Source: an uncultured Parabacteroides sp.
GTDB taxonomy: Bacteria; Bacteroidota; Bacteroidia; Bacteroidales; Tannerellaceae
Length of the DNA: 64,000 nt
Reading direction: 5' to 3'
NCBI RefSeq assembly: GCF_947855115.1
Contig: NZ_CANTZW010000022.1
Location: forward strand, 1 to 64,000
The notes under the pieces are model-generated. The model saw only the letters and a program-made list of their open reading frames with translations. It did not search any database and was not told the origin of the DNA. Made by a program: the position numbers and the translations under genes. How positions within the stretch are numbered: the stretch's first letter is position 1; every line of letters starts with the position of its first letter. Shown piece after piece: positions 9,838 through 17,569 of the stretch.

Positions 9838-11217
9838 ATGAAAATACTGAAAAGCATGAATAAAACTATATTTCTACCTATCATAGGTATGTTTGCTTTA
9901 CTTATATCCCAAGGATATTGGTTGAATAGTATATATAAAGAATACAAAGTACAAAAGACAAAACAAATAGAAGAGATTTTATCTTTATCTATCCAAGACG
10001 AGATAACTTCACGTTGGTTTGGAAAAATTGGAGATCCTAATAATCCAAAGTTAATCATAAGAAAAGCAAGTGATATGACTCCAGAAGAACGTGAAAAATT
10101 AAAAGGAGATACAATCTATTTAAGGAAGGCTGAGAAAATCGGCCTTGGTAACAGTTTTTCAGAAGTTCTCGAACAGAAAATGCGAGATGATTTACTGCTC
10201 AAACGACCTATTAATATAGAATCTATGGATAGTATTTTTGCGAACAGATTAAAAAGACAAAACATAAATACTACATTTCAAATCATCTTTTATGACAAAC
10301 AACATAAAATCACAAAATCCTCCACAAATACTTATTTATCAAAAGGTTTTAATTACATTGAGACAATACAACAACCAATAGGTACCCTAGGACTCCTTTT
10401 TGTGCAAGCCAAAGTAAAATTAGCTATTTATCCAATTTTCTTGGATATGTTCATCGCCCTACTTGTCTCCGGCCTAATTATTTGCATTATATTTGGTTGC
10501 CTATATTATCAGTTAGTTGTCATTCGCCGGATATGGCAAAAGCTAGAAGCACGTGAGGCCGCAGTACAGAGTGCGGTACATGATTTAAAGTCACCACTTA
10601 ACACTGTCTTTACCATATTAGACAGTGTTGAGCAAAAAGAAACCGACACTTTCATGCTCACATTCCTGCAAGACAGCAAGACTAAAGTCCGCCAGTTATG
10701 CGAGACAATTGAGTCTATGCTAAATATACTCAAGCATACTCCTATAGATAAACAAAACACTGAGATCAATCTCCCGGAGATGATCGGACAAATACAGTCC
10801 GGGCTAGATCTACTCTATAAAGATAAAAAGCATACCTATAAACTAGACTACCAACTACCCTCTCCTACCATTAATATAGGTATTGATCGTGTGAGTTTGG
10901 AACGCTGTTTGCGTAACTTGCTGGAAAATGCATTGAAATATTCCAATGAAGATGTAGCAATATCCGTATCAGCCAAGTCTGACAAAGGGCAAATACAAAT
11001 CTCCGTAAAAGATACCGGCTGGGGAATCCCGAAAGAGGCACTAAAAAAAATAGGAACTCAATTCTACAGGGTGAGACAAACCGGTAAGCCGTCTCGATCA
11101 GGATATGGCATCGGACTATCCAGCGTGAAACAAATCGTGGAAGAACGAGGTGGGATATTTACTTTTCAGAGCAAAGAAGGTGAAGGGTCCGAATTTATCA
11201 TTAACTTGCCGCAGTAA
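9838..11217 (+). CDS. Two-transmembrane sensor histidine kinase
   Basis: A 459-aa membrane kinase. TM1 at about 8-28 (IFLPIIGMFALLISQGYWL), a sensor region of about 175 residues presumed periplasmic, TM2 at about 200-230 (IALLVSGLIICIIFG), HisKA with SAVHDLKSPLNTV (His about residue 250), and HATPase_c with NLLENALKYS, KDTGWGIP and GYGIGLSSVK. The OmpR-type regulator follows after 26 bases and is surely its partner. An ATG at 9856 is an alternative start, because a TACTTTTA box at 9829-9836 would put transcription start after 9838. It is divergent from the small peptide gene, so the peptide or the receptor may belong to its circuit (inference). Confidence 0.9.
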   Translation: MKILKSMNKTIFLPIIGMFALLISQGYWLNSIYKEYKVQKTKQIEEILSLSIQDEITSRWFGKIGDPNNPKLIIRKASDMTPEEREKLKGDTIYLRKAEKIGLGNSFSEVLEQKMRDDLLLKRPINIESMDSIFANRLKRQNINTTFQIIFYDKQHKITKSSTNTYLSKGFNYIETIQQPIGTLGLLFVQAKVKLAIYPIFLDMFIALLVSGLIICIIFGCLYYQLVVIRRIWQKLEAREAAVQSAVHDLKSPLNTVFTILDSVEQKETDTFMLTFLQDSKTKVRQLCETIESMLNILKHTPIDKQNTEINLPEMIGQIQSGLDLLYKDKKHTYKLDYQLPSPTINIGIDRVSLERCLRNLLENALKYSNEDVAISVSAKSDKGQIQISVKDTGWGIPKEALKKIGTQFYRVRQTGKPSRSGYGIGLSSVKQIVEERGGIFTFQSKEGEGSEFIINLPQ

Positions 11218-11243
11218 ATTTAATCCAAAAAACAATCACACAA

Positions 11244-11909
11244 ATGACTCGAAATATCCTATTTGTAGAAGACGATTTAATAAATGGAGCGTTAATTACC
11301 AAATCGCTGATAGAAAACGGATTTGAAGTAAATTACTTGAATACCTTGGATGGGTTTATGCAGAAAATATCTTCCTTTTCACCAGATATCTTTTTATTGG
11401 ATGTTGAGGTCGGCAATAAGAGCAGTTTAGATATCCTACCTGCCATCCGTTCAAAATATCCATCGATACCGGTTCTTTTTATGTCATCGCATATAGATAA
11501 TGAGACGGTAGAGCGCGGTTATTTGACAGGAGCTAGCTTATATATCAAAAAACCTTTCCCTTTTATAGAGCTTCTTCATCAAATCAATATGCTTTTACCA
11601 GTATCAGATCCGACTCCTTCATATTATATTCCGATAGGACAATATAAACTGTATACCGACCATCGATTGGAATATCTCGACAAATCCGTAAAAACATTAA
11701 ATCCAAAAGAATACCAGCTTCTCTGTTTCCTTCTTCATAATAAAGGAGAGATCATGAGTCGTCAAGATATATTGCTAGAAGTATGGGGAAATGAAGACGC
11801 TAACGAGAGTTTAAATAATTATATCGCTTATTTACGAAACGAGTTGAGACTAGATCCACAGATAGAGATCCAAACCATACGAAAAACAGGATACAGACTT
11901 ATTTTCTAG
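11244..11909 (+). CDS. OmpR-family response regulator
   Basis: A 221-aa regulator. Receiver domain 1-115 with the acidic pair EDD, phospho-acceptor Asp in DIFLLDVEV (about residue 53) and Lys in YIKKPFPF. The C-terminal winged helix (about 125-221) has LNPKEYQLLCFLLHNKGEIMSR and NYIAYLRNELR, then IRKTGYRL. It is encoded 26 bases after its kinase. Targets are unknown; the nearby receptor and peptide genes are the obvious candidates. Confidence 0.93.
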   Translation: MTRNILFVEDDLINGALITKSLIENGFEVNYLNTLDGFMQKISSFSPDIFLLDVEVGNKSSLDILPAIRSKYPSIPVLFMSSHIDNETVERGYLTGASLYIKKPFPFIELLHQINMLLPVSDPTPSYYIPIGQYKLYTDHRLEYLDKSVKTLNPKEYQLLCFLLHNKGEIMSRQDILLEVWGNEDANESLNNYIAYLRNELRLDPQIEIQTIRKTGYRLIF

Positions 11910-11938
11910 TATCAACGAAAAAAAATATCACTTTTTGC

Positions 11939-11967
11939 TTGTAGTTTCCAAAAAAGCGTTACTTTTG
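11939..11967 (+). promoter_or_regulatory. Promoter of the aromatic amino-acid operon
   Basis: TTG at 11939-11941, an 18-base spacer, and TACTTTTG at 11960-11967 match the Bacteroidota -33/-7 pattern. Transcription would begin about 11974, some 20 bases before the leader-peptide ATG. Confidence 0.6.
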
Positions 11968-11992
11968 CTGCGTATTTAAAAACAAAGAGATA

Positions 11993-12067
11993 ATGAATCG
12001 ATTTAGCTTTACATATTACTTTTATTACTTTTACTTTAGCAGAGTAAGGGCAGGAGTTTGTATGTAA
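11993..12067 (+). CDS. Phe/Tyr-rich leader peptide of the aromatic operon
   Basis: A 24-aa open frame beginning MNRFSFTYYFYYFYF: ten of its first 15 residues are Phe or Tyr. The frame ends GVCM-stop just before an intrinsic terminator. This is the classic layout of an attenuation leader peptide: ribosomes stall on the Phe/Tyr codons when charged tRNA is scarce. It precedes the prephenate dehydratase gene by 105 bases, and the operon's end products are Phe and Tyr. A purine-rich AAAGAGA lies just upstream of the ATG. Confidence 0.88.
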   Translation: MNRFSFTYYFYYFYFSRVRAGVCM

Positions 12068-12137
12068 AGCGTTGATGATTGAATAAAAATATCAATAAAA
12101 TATAAAGTCCTGCCGGTTTTGGTGGGACTTTTTTTTT
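12048..12137 (+). promoter_or_regulatory. Transcription attenuator (antiterminator/terminator pair)
   Basis: Terminator: AGTCCTGCC (12106-12114), loop GGTTTT, GGTGGGACT (12121-12129), nine paired positions with two G-T pairs, running into nine T (12129-12137). Antiterminator: GGCAGGAGTTT (12049-12059), at the end of the leader-peptide frame, pairs with AAAGTCCTGCC (12104-12114) at 10 of 11 positions, which disrupts the terminator. A ribosome reaching the stop codon at 12065 would cover the antiterminator arm and let termination occur; stalling at the upstream Phe/Tyr codons leaves it free. The logic is inferred; the pairings are read directly. Confidence 0.85.
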
Positions 12138-12138
12138 A

Positions 12139-12171
12139 ATTGAAAACCGAGAATTGAAAATTGAAAATTAA
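12139..12171. repeat. Degenerate GAAAATTGAGAATTG-type intergenic repeat, copy 1
   Basis: Tandem variants of GAAAATTGAGAATTG lie just before the prephenate dehydratase start. A second copy is at 14164-14200 before the DAHP synthase gene. No function can be read from it. Confidence 0.5.
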
Positions 12172-12172
12172 T

Positions 12173-13018
12173 ATGAAAAAGAAAGTAGCAATACAGGGAA
12201 TAGCCGGTTCGTATCACGACATCGCCGCCCGTAATTATCATGAAGGTGAGGAAATAGAGATCATCCCTTGTAATACATTTCGGGATGTTATCACGACGAT
12301 CAAGAAAGATCCGTCTGTCTTGGGCATGATGGCCATCGAGAATACGATAGCGGGAAGCCTCCTTCAAAACCATGAATTAATCCGCGAGAGCGGGTTGAGC
12401 GTCACCGGCGAGTATAAGCTACGTATCTCCCATTCCTTGGTAGCGCTTCCGGGAACCTCGATACACGAGGTAACAGAGGTCAACTCCCACCCGATCGCGT
12501 TGATGCAATGTACAGATTTCCTGGATACCCTGCCCAACGCCAAGGTGGTAGAGAAAGAGGATACCGCCATGAGCGCCCGATGGATCTCGGAGAACCAACT
12601 GAAAGGACACGCGGCGATATGCGGGAAACTGGCCGCCCAGATTTACAATATGGAAGTCCTTGCCGAGGGGATCGAGACAAACAAACGGAATTTCACCCGC
12701 TTCCTCGCCATAGCGGACCGCTGGACGGCGGATGAGATGCTTCGAGGAACCGATAAAAACAAATCCTCTCTCGTATTCGCTCTCCCCCACACCTCCGGCA
12801 GCCTTTCCAAAGTTCTCTCCGTTCTCTCTTTTTACGACATGAATCTCTCCAAAATACAGTCCTTGCCTATTATCGGGCGTGAATGGGAATACTTGTTCTA
12901 CATCGATCTTACTTTCACGGATTTCACCCGTTACAAACAAGCGTTGGACGCTATCAGACCGTTAACAAAAGACTTAAAAATATTAGGCGAATATGCAGAA
13001 GGAAGACAAAGTGTGTAA
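12173..13018 (+). CDS. pheA: Prephenate dehydratase
   Basis: A 281-aa enzyme converting prephenate to phenylpyruvate, the Phe branch. Dehydratase domain at about 1-180: KVAIQGIAGSYHDIAARN, MMAIENTIAGSL, and the family motif NFTRFLAIA with its catalytic Thr. An ACT regulatory domain follows at about 198-275 (FALPHTSGSLSKVLSVLSFYD), the usual Phe-feedback site. No chorismate mutase domain: that activity is on the DAHP synthase two genes on. The frame opens at TTG 12161, but ATG 12173 is the likely start. Its end overlaps the aminotransferase start by 26 bases, so translation is coupled. Confidence 0.95.
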   Translation: MKKKVAIQGIAGSYHDIAARNYHEGEEIEIIPCNTFRDVITTIKKDPSVLGMMAIENTIAGSLLQNHELIRESGLSVTGEYKLRISHSLVALPGTSIHEVTEVNSHPIALMQCTDFLDTLPNAKVVEKEDTAMSARWISENQLKGHAAICGKLAAQIYNMEVLAEGIETNKRNFTRFLAIADRWTADEMLRGTDKNKSSLVFALPHTSGSLSKVLSVLSFYDMNLSKIQSLPIIGREWEYLFYIDLTFTDFTRYKQALDAIRPLTKDLKILGEYAEGRQSV

Positions 13019-14177
13019 TATTACACCCGCTAACCGTGTAGGTAGCGTACAGGAATACTACTTCTCCAAGAAACTGAAGGAAGTAGCCGAGATGAACGCC
13101 GCAGGCAAGAACGTCATCAACCTTGGCGTGGGCAGCCCCGACCTCCCACCTTCGGAACAGACCATCGAGACGTTGTGTGAACATGCCCGCAAAGCGAACG
13201 AGCACGGTTATCAACCGTACGTGGGCATACCGGAACTGCGTAAGGGATTCGCCGACTGGTACAAGACATGGTACGACGTAGACTTAGACCCTAAAACAGA
13301 GATCCAACCGCTTATCGGCTCCAAAGAAGGTATCTTGCATATCTCGCTGGCATTCTTGAATCCGGGGGATGGCGTGCTGGTTCCGAACCCGGGATATCCG
13401 ACGTATAGTTCCGTAAGTAAGCTGGTAGAGGCCCGTTTGATCCCCTACGAGCTGAAAGAAGAATTGGGATGGCAACCGGATTTCGAGGAACTGGAGAAAA
13501 TGGATCTCTCCAACATAAAGCTGATGTGGACCAATTACCCGAATATGCCTACCGGGGCGAACGCTAGCGTGGAGCTGTACGAGAAGCTGGTGGCCTTCGG
13601 CCGGAAACACGGTATTATTATATGTAATGATAACCCGTACAGTTTCATCTTGAATGAGCATCCGCTAAGTATCTTAAGCATACCGGGAGCCAAAGAGATC
13701 TGTATCGAGATGAACTCCATGAGCAAGGCGCATAATATGCCGGGTTGGCGTATGGCAATGCTGGCTTCCAACGCCCAATTCGTACAATGGATATTGAAGG
13801 TAAAGAGCAATATCGACTCAGGACAGTTCAAGCCGATGCAATACGCGGCGGTAGAGGCCTTGAGCGCGAAGAAAGAGTGGTACGATAACATGAACTGTGT
13901 CTACCGTAGCCGCCGGGATCTTGCCGGACAAATCATGCGTACCTTGGGATGCGAGTACGACGAGAACCAAGTAGGAATGTTCCTTTGGGGACGTATCCCC
14001 GACTCCGCCGAGAGCGGCGAGGCAATCGCCAACAAGGTGCTATACGAGGCCAACGTATTCCTTACGCCGGGATTTATCTTCGGTAGCCGTGGCGAGCGTT
14101 ATATCCGTATATCCCTTTGCTGTAAGAACGAGACTTTGGAAGAAGCCTTGAGAAGAATCAGGGAAATTGAAAATTGA
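12993..14177 (+). CDS. Class I/II PLP aminotransferase (aromatic branch)
   Basis: A 394-aa aminotransferase. Family marks: NLGVGSPDLPP, SKEGILHISLAFLNPGD, NPGYPTYSS, NYPNMPTGA, CNDNPYSF (Asp/Tyr contacts to the cofactor) and the Schiff-base Lys in MNSMSKAHNMPGWRMA. Its place between prephenate dehydratase and DAHP synthase suggests it aminates phenylpyruvate or hydroxyphenylpyruvate to Phe/Tyr. By sequence it also resembles the LL-diaminopimelate/aspartate aminotransferase group, so substrate is inference. It overlaps the pheA end by 26 bases. Confidence 0.9.
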   Translation: MQKEDKVCNITPANRVGSVQEYYFSKKLKEVAEMNAAGKNVINLGVGSPDLPPSEQTIETLCEHARKANEHGYQPYVGIPELRKGFADWYKTWYDVDLDPKTEIQPLIGSKEGILHISLAFLNPGDGVLVPNPGYPTYSSVSKLVEARLIPYELKEELGWQPDFEELEKMDLSNIKLMWTNYPNMPTGANASVELYEKLVAFGRKHGIIICNDNPYSFILNEHPLSILSIPGAKEICIEMNSMSKAHNMPGWRMAMLASNAQFVQWILKVKSNIDSGQFKPMQYAAVEALSAKKEWYDNMNCVYRSRRDLAGQIMRTLGCEYDENQVGMFLWGRIPDSAESGEAIANKVLYEANVFLTPGFIFGSRGERYIRISLCCKNETLEEALRRIREIEN

Positions 14178-14200
14178 GAATTGAAAATCGAAAATTAAAA
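14164..14200. repeat. Degenerate GAAAATTGAGAATTG-type intergenic repeat, copy 2
   Basis: Units AAATTGAAAATTGAG, AATTGAAAATCG and AAAATTAAAA match the copy at 12139-12171. The repeat begins within the last codons of the aminotransferase gene. Confidence 0.5.
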
Positions 14201-14214
14201 TATAGATCACAAAG

Positions 14215-15285
14215 ATGGAAATGAAGATTGAACCGTTAGCATTACCGGGAGTTGACACACAACGTCCTATCGTAATCGCAGGCCCTTGTAGCGCCGAGAC
14301 TGAAGAACAAGTATTAGAAACAGCCAAAGGATTGGCTTCCAGAGGTATTAAAATATTCCGTGCGGGTATTTGGAAACCTCGTACGAAACCGGGGGGATTC
14401 GAAGGTATCGGTGCCCAAGGCCTGCCCTGGCTGAAAGAAGTGAAAAAGGAGACCGGTATGTTGGTAGCGACCGAGGTAGCGACCAAGGATCATGTATTCG
14501 AGGCGTTGAAAGCCGGTATCGATATCCTTTGGATCGGGGCACGTACGACGGTAAATCCATTCGCTGTCCAAGAGATCGCCGATGCGTTGAAAGGGGTCGA
14601 TGTACCCGTATTGATCAAGAACCCGGTTAACCCGGACCTGGAATTATGGATCGGGGCATTCGAGCGTCTGTACGGCGCAGGTATTCATCGCCTGGGAGCT
14701 ATCCATAGAGGTTTCAGCTCGTACGACAAGAAGATCTACCGTAACCTTCCGTTATGGCATATTCCTATCGAGCTTCGCCGCCGTATGCCAGACCTACCTA
14801 TCTTCTGCGACCCCAGCCACATAGGTGGTAAGCGTGAGTTGATAGCTCCGCTTTGCCAGCAAGCGATGGACTTGAGTCTTGATGGCTTGATCGTCGAGTC
14901 TCACTGCAACCCGGATTGCGCTTGGAGCGACGCTTCCCAGCAAATCACCCCGGATGTATTGGATTACGTATTGAACTTGTTGGTTATCCGCGACGTAAAC
15001 CAGACTACCGAGAACCTGACCGCTCTTCGCCGCCAGATCGATGGTATCGACGAGCAATTATTGGAACTTCTGGCTAAACGTATGCGTATTTCCAAAGAGA
15101 TCGGTGTTTATAAGAAAGAGCACAATATGCCGATCTTGCAGTCTCCCCGTTACAGCGAGATCTTAGAGAAACGCTCCAGCATGGGCGAGCAAATGGATTT
15201 GAGCCCGGACTTCGTAAAGGAGATCTTGAAAGAGATCCATGAGGAATCCGTACGCCAGCAAATGATTATCATGAACGAGAAATAA
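14215..15285 (+). CDS. Bifunctional DAHP synthase / chorismate mutase
   Basis: A 356-aa fusion. Residues 1-255 are a type I-beta DAHP synthase (PIVIAGPCSAETEEQ, IFRAGIWKPRTKPG, DILWIGARTTVNPF, CDPSHIGGKRELI), joining PEP and erythrose-4-phosphate as the first step of the shikimate pathway. Residues about 265-350 are an AroQ chorismate mutase (ALRRQIDGIDEQLLELLAKR, SPRYSEILEKR), making prephenate for the flanking pheA and tyrA. DAHP synthases with a C-terminal mutase are known in Porphyromonas, a relative; there prephenate inhibits the synthase, which may apply here. Third gene of the attenuated operon. Confidence 0.95.
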   Translation: MEMKIEPLALPGVDTQRPIVIAGPCSAETEEQVLETAKGLASRGIKIFRAGIWKPRTKPGGFEGIGAQGLPWLKEVKKETGMLVATEVATKDHVFEALKAGIDILWIGARTTVNPFAVQEIADALKGVDVPVLIKNPVNPDLELWIGAFERLYGAGIHRLGAIHRGFSSYDKKIYRNLPLWHIPIELRRRMPDLPIFCDPSHIGGKRELIAPLCQQAMDLSLDGLIVESHCNPDCAWSDASQQITPDVLDYVLNLLVIRDVNQTTENLTALRRQIDGIDEQLLELLAKRMRISKEIGVYKKEHNMPILQSPRYSEILEKRSSMGEQMDLSPDFVKEILKEIHEESVRQQMIIMNEK

Positions 15286-15288
15286 ATT

Positions 15289-15377
15289 AGTTGACTGTTG
15301 ACAAGAGACAGTTGTGGCAGGCGAGATATTTAACTGCCCGCTATCAACTACCACTTGTCGACAGCCAGCAGCCAACT
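15289..15377. repeat. Palindromic GTTGACxGTTGACAAG intergenic element, copy 1
   Basis: The left arm AGTTGACTGTTGACAAG, continuing to about 15315, mirrors the right arm that ends CAGCAGCCAACT (15377), with a GC-rich centre. The same family occurs at 42419-42540. It fills nearly the whole gap between the DAHP synthase and tyrA genes. Confidence 0.55.
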
Positions 15378-15384
15378 AAAAAAG

Positions 15385-16158
15385 ATGAAGATATTGATTT
15401 TAGGTGCAGGAAAGATGGGTTCTTTCTTCACCGATCTGCTTAGTTTTGATCATGAGGTAGCTGTATTGGAGAAAGATCCGAGACGCATGCGTTTTATCTA
15501 TAACGCCCTTCGCCTACAAAACCCGGAAGAGGTTAAGGATTTCAATCCGGAGTTGGTGATCAACTGCGTGACGTTAAGTTACACGATAGAGGCTTTCAAG
15601 GCCGTGATGCCCTATTTGCAACCGTATTGCATCATTTCCGACATCGCTTCCGTAAAGACTTATTTGAAGGAGTTCTATGAGACATGTGGTTTCCCGTATG
15701 TTTCCACCCACCCGATGTTCGGTCCTACATTCGCCAATCTGGGACAACTGGAGAAAGAGAATACGATTATCATCTCCGAGGGCGATCATCTGGGCAAGAT
15801 ATTCTTCAAGGATATTTATTCCAGCCTTCGCCTGCATATCTGCGAATACACGTTCGAGGAACACGATAAAGTGGTAGCCTACTCACTAGGTATCCCTTTC
15901 GCCTCCACCATGGTATTCGCCGCCACGATGAAACATCAAGACGCTCCGGGTACCACTTTCAAACGCCATATGAAAATCGCCCGCGGCCTTCTATCCGAGG
16001 ACGATTATCTATTGACCGAAATCCTTTTCAACCCCCGTACCCCTCGCCAAATCGAGCGAATACAGGAGGAATTGCATATCCTGCAAGAAATCATCAAGGA
16101 TAAGGATTCCGAGAAAATGAAAGAGTACCTGACGAAGATACGGAAGAATATCGAGTGA
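15385..16158 (+). CDS. tyrA: Prephenate dehydrogenase
   Basis: A 257-aa NAD(P)-dependent enzyme of the Tyr branch. Rossmann start MKILILGAGKMGSFFTDLL, then VINCVTLSYTIEAFK, SDIASVKTYL, and the TyrA catalytic-region motif STHPMFGPT with its conserved His. No ACT domain. A TTG in the same frame at 15355 would extend it into the palindromic repeat; ATG 15385 gives the expected family start. Last gene of the aromatic operon; the GC-rich hairpin at 16189-16221 follows. Confidence 0.92.
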   Translation: MKILILGAGKMGSFFTDLLSFDHEVAVLEKDPRRMRFIYNALRLQNPEEVKDFNPELVINCVTLSYTIEAFKAVMPYLQPYCIISDIASVKTYLKEFYETCGFPYVSTHPMFGPTFANLGQLEKENTIIISEGDHLGKIFFKDIYSSLRLHICEYTFEEHDKVVAYSLGIPFASTMVFAATMKHQDAPGTTFKRHMKIARGLLSEDDYLLTEILFNPRTPRQIERIQEELHILQEIIKDKDSEKMKEYLTKIRKNIE

Positions 16159-16188
16159 TAAGACGTACCAGCTCTAGGTTCTAGAGGT

Positions 16189-16221
16189 AAGGGGGCGCAT
16201 AGAAACATAGGACGCCCCCTT
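16189..16221. terminator. Terminator after the aromatic operon
   Basis: Perfect 9-bp arms AAGGGGGCG (16189-16197) and CGCCCCCTT (16213-16221) around a 15-base loop. It sits between convergent genes (tyrA + and the anti-sigma-like gene -), with no clear T-run on either side. Confidence 0.65.
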
Positions 16222-16255
16222 ATCCATAAAATTCACATCTCTTCAGCAGCCTTTC

Positions 16256-17014
16256 TTACTCCTCCAACTTATCCAAAATCACCTTTGCCTTCTCCGCATA
16301 AAAGCCATCCGTTTCCACGATCCTCTTTAAAGAGGAAAGTGCTTTCTCCCTTTGGTGACTTTTTAAATAGGCCATGGATAAATACCATTCTGCCGGTTGA
16401 AAATAACGGCATTTATCCCCCATCTCCACCAATGGTAGTAACCTCGCTATGGCATTCTCCGGATCATTTAGCTCTAAATAACAAATAGCCGAGAAAAAAG
16501 AGATCTCCTCAGTGAGAGTAGGCGCAGACTCAAATCCACGTAACGCAGCGATGTAATTCCCCTTCTTATACTCAACGAAGGCTTCCCGCAAAAGCTTATC
16601 CAGTTCACCGGAAGCACTCCCCCTAGAAACCAATGCCTCGTATCCGGCAGGTTCATAATACATCAGATACAAACCTTCCATACTTTTAGACGGCGGCAGT
16701 AACAGGATCCGTGTCACGACCGCAACCAGCAATATAGCGGCCGCAACCCAACACGCTCGCTTCAAGAAACGCCGTCTAGAACGCTTTTCCTTCATGAATG
16801 TCCTCATCTCCTCCTCACTTGTCATCCGGAACGCTTCCATCAACTCTCGATCTGCCGCGACATTTCGGATAGACTCCGCTATTAAAAGCGTCTCCTCATA
16901 CTGACGAGACAAGAAGTCATCTTTTTCCAGATCCCTCTCGAAAGCCTGCATCTCACCTTCCGGCATCTCCCCTCTTATATATCGATCTATTCGATCTTGC
17001 CTATCCAAACTCAT
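16256..17014 (-). CDS. Membrane anti-sigma-like protein with TPR-type domain
   Basis: A 252-aa protein. Residues 1-85 are helical and acidic (DRYIRGEMPEGEMQAFERDL, the zinc-free anti-sigma-like opening seen next to Bacteroidota ECF factors). RSRRRFLKR then a single TM helix at about 92-108 (ACWVAAAILLVAVVTRILL) predict an inside N-terminus and an outside C-terminus. Residues about 135-250 form TPR-like helical pairs (YKKGNYIAALRGFES, LELNDPENAIARLL, AEWYLSMAYLKSHQREKAL). It starts 15 bases after the sigma gene on the same strand. The anti-sigma role is inferred from order and topology. Its exposed TPR part could be the target of the exported caspase encoded two genes upstream. Confidence 0.72.
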   Translation of the reverse strand: MSLDRQDRIDRYIRGEMPEGEMQAFERDLEKDDFLSRQYEETLLIAESIRNVAADRELMEAFRMTSEEEMRTFMKEKRSRRRFLKRACWVAAAILLVAVVTRILLLPPSKSMEGLYLMYYEPAGYEALVSRGSASGELDKLLREAFVEYKKGNYIAALRGFESAPTLTEEISFFSAICYLELNDPENAIARLLPLVEMGDKCRYFQPAEWYLSMAYLKSHQREKALSSLKRIVETDGFYAEKAKVILDKLEE

Positions 17015-17029
17015 ATTGATTTCTTTTTC

Positions 17030-17569
17030 TCACCTGTGATACCCCATCTGCCTCAACACATCCGCAACTTTCCTCACGCATCTGTACTTTTGCGATTTAG
17101 CCACCGTAGCATCCTTATAAGACATCCGGGTAGCAATCTCATCCATACTAAACTTATCCCAATAAAAAGCGAAAAGAATGTCCTTACAAGGAGATTCCAT
17201 CGTGGCGACTATAGAATATATCCGGTCTTGCCACTCCGATAACAGACTTTCCTCTGCATTCCTCATGCTACGCTCATCCAGATCGACCGTCTCCCGCCTA
17301 GACTTAAAATAAGTAAGCGTCTTATGAAACCCTATCTGGAATAAATAGGTCTTGAGAGAACAGGAAGGACGTTCCTCATACTTTCCGTTTCGTATATTCT
17401 CATGCATGGCGATAAAAGCCTCTTGGTACAGATCTCGCAGATCCTCCATCGGCAACTCACCACATTGCTTACGGATAAAAGCGAAGAAATCCTCCTTGCA
17501 AGCATCATAAAACCAAGCGATCTTTCGCTCATATCCTATTTTATCATTTATATTCACGTCTATCCTCAT
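17030..17569 (-). CDS. ECF-type sigma-70 family factor
   Basis: A 179-aa sigma factor. Region 2 covers about 25-95 (LRDLYQEAFIAMHENIRNG, LKTYLFQIGFHKTLTYFK), and region 4 about 120-175 with the helix-turn-helix KFSMDEIATRMSYKDATVAKSQ and RCVRKVADVL. Its ATG overlaps the stop of the caspase gene (ATGA, 17566-17569), so the two are translationally coupled. The membrane anti-sigma-like gene follows after 15 bases. The operon probably controls its own promoter or a small regulon; no target was identified. Confidence 0.88.
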   Translation of the reverse strand: MRIDVNINDKIGYERKIAWFYDACKEDFFAFIRKQCGELPMEDLRDLYQEAFIAMHENIRNGKYEERPSCSLKTYLFQIGFHKTLTYFKSRRETVDLDERSMRNAEESLLSEWQDRIYSIVATMESPCKDILFAFYWDKFSMDEIATRMSYKDATVAKSQKYRCVRKVADVLRQMGYHR

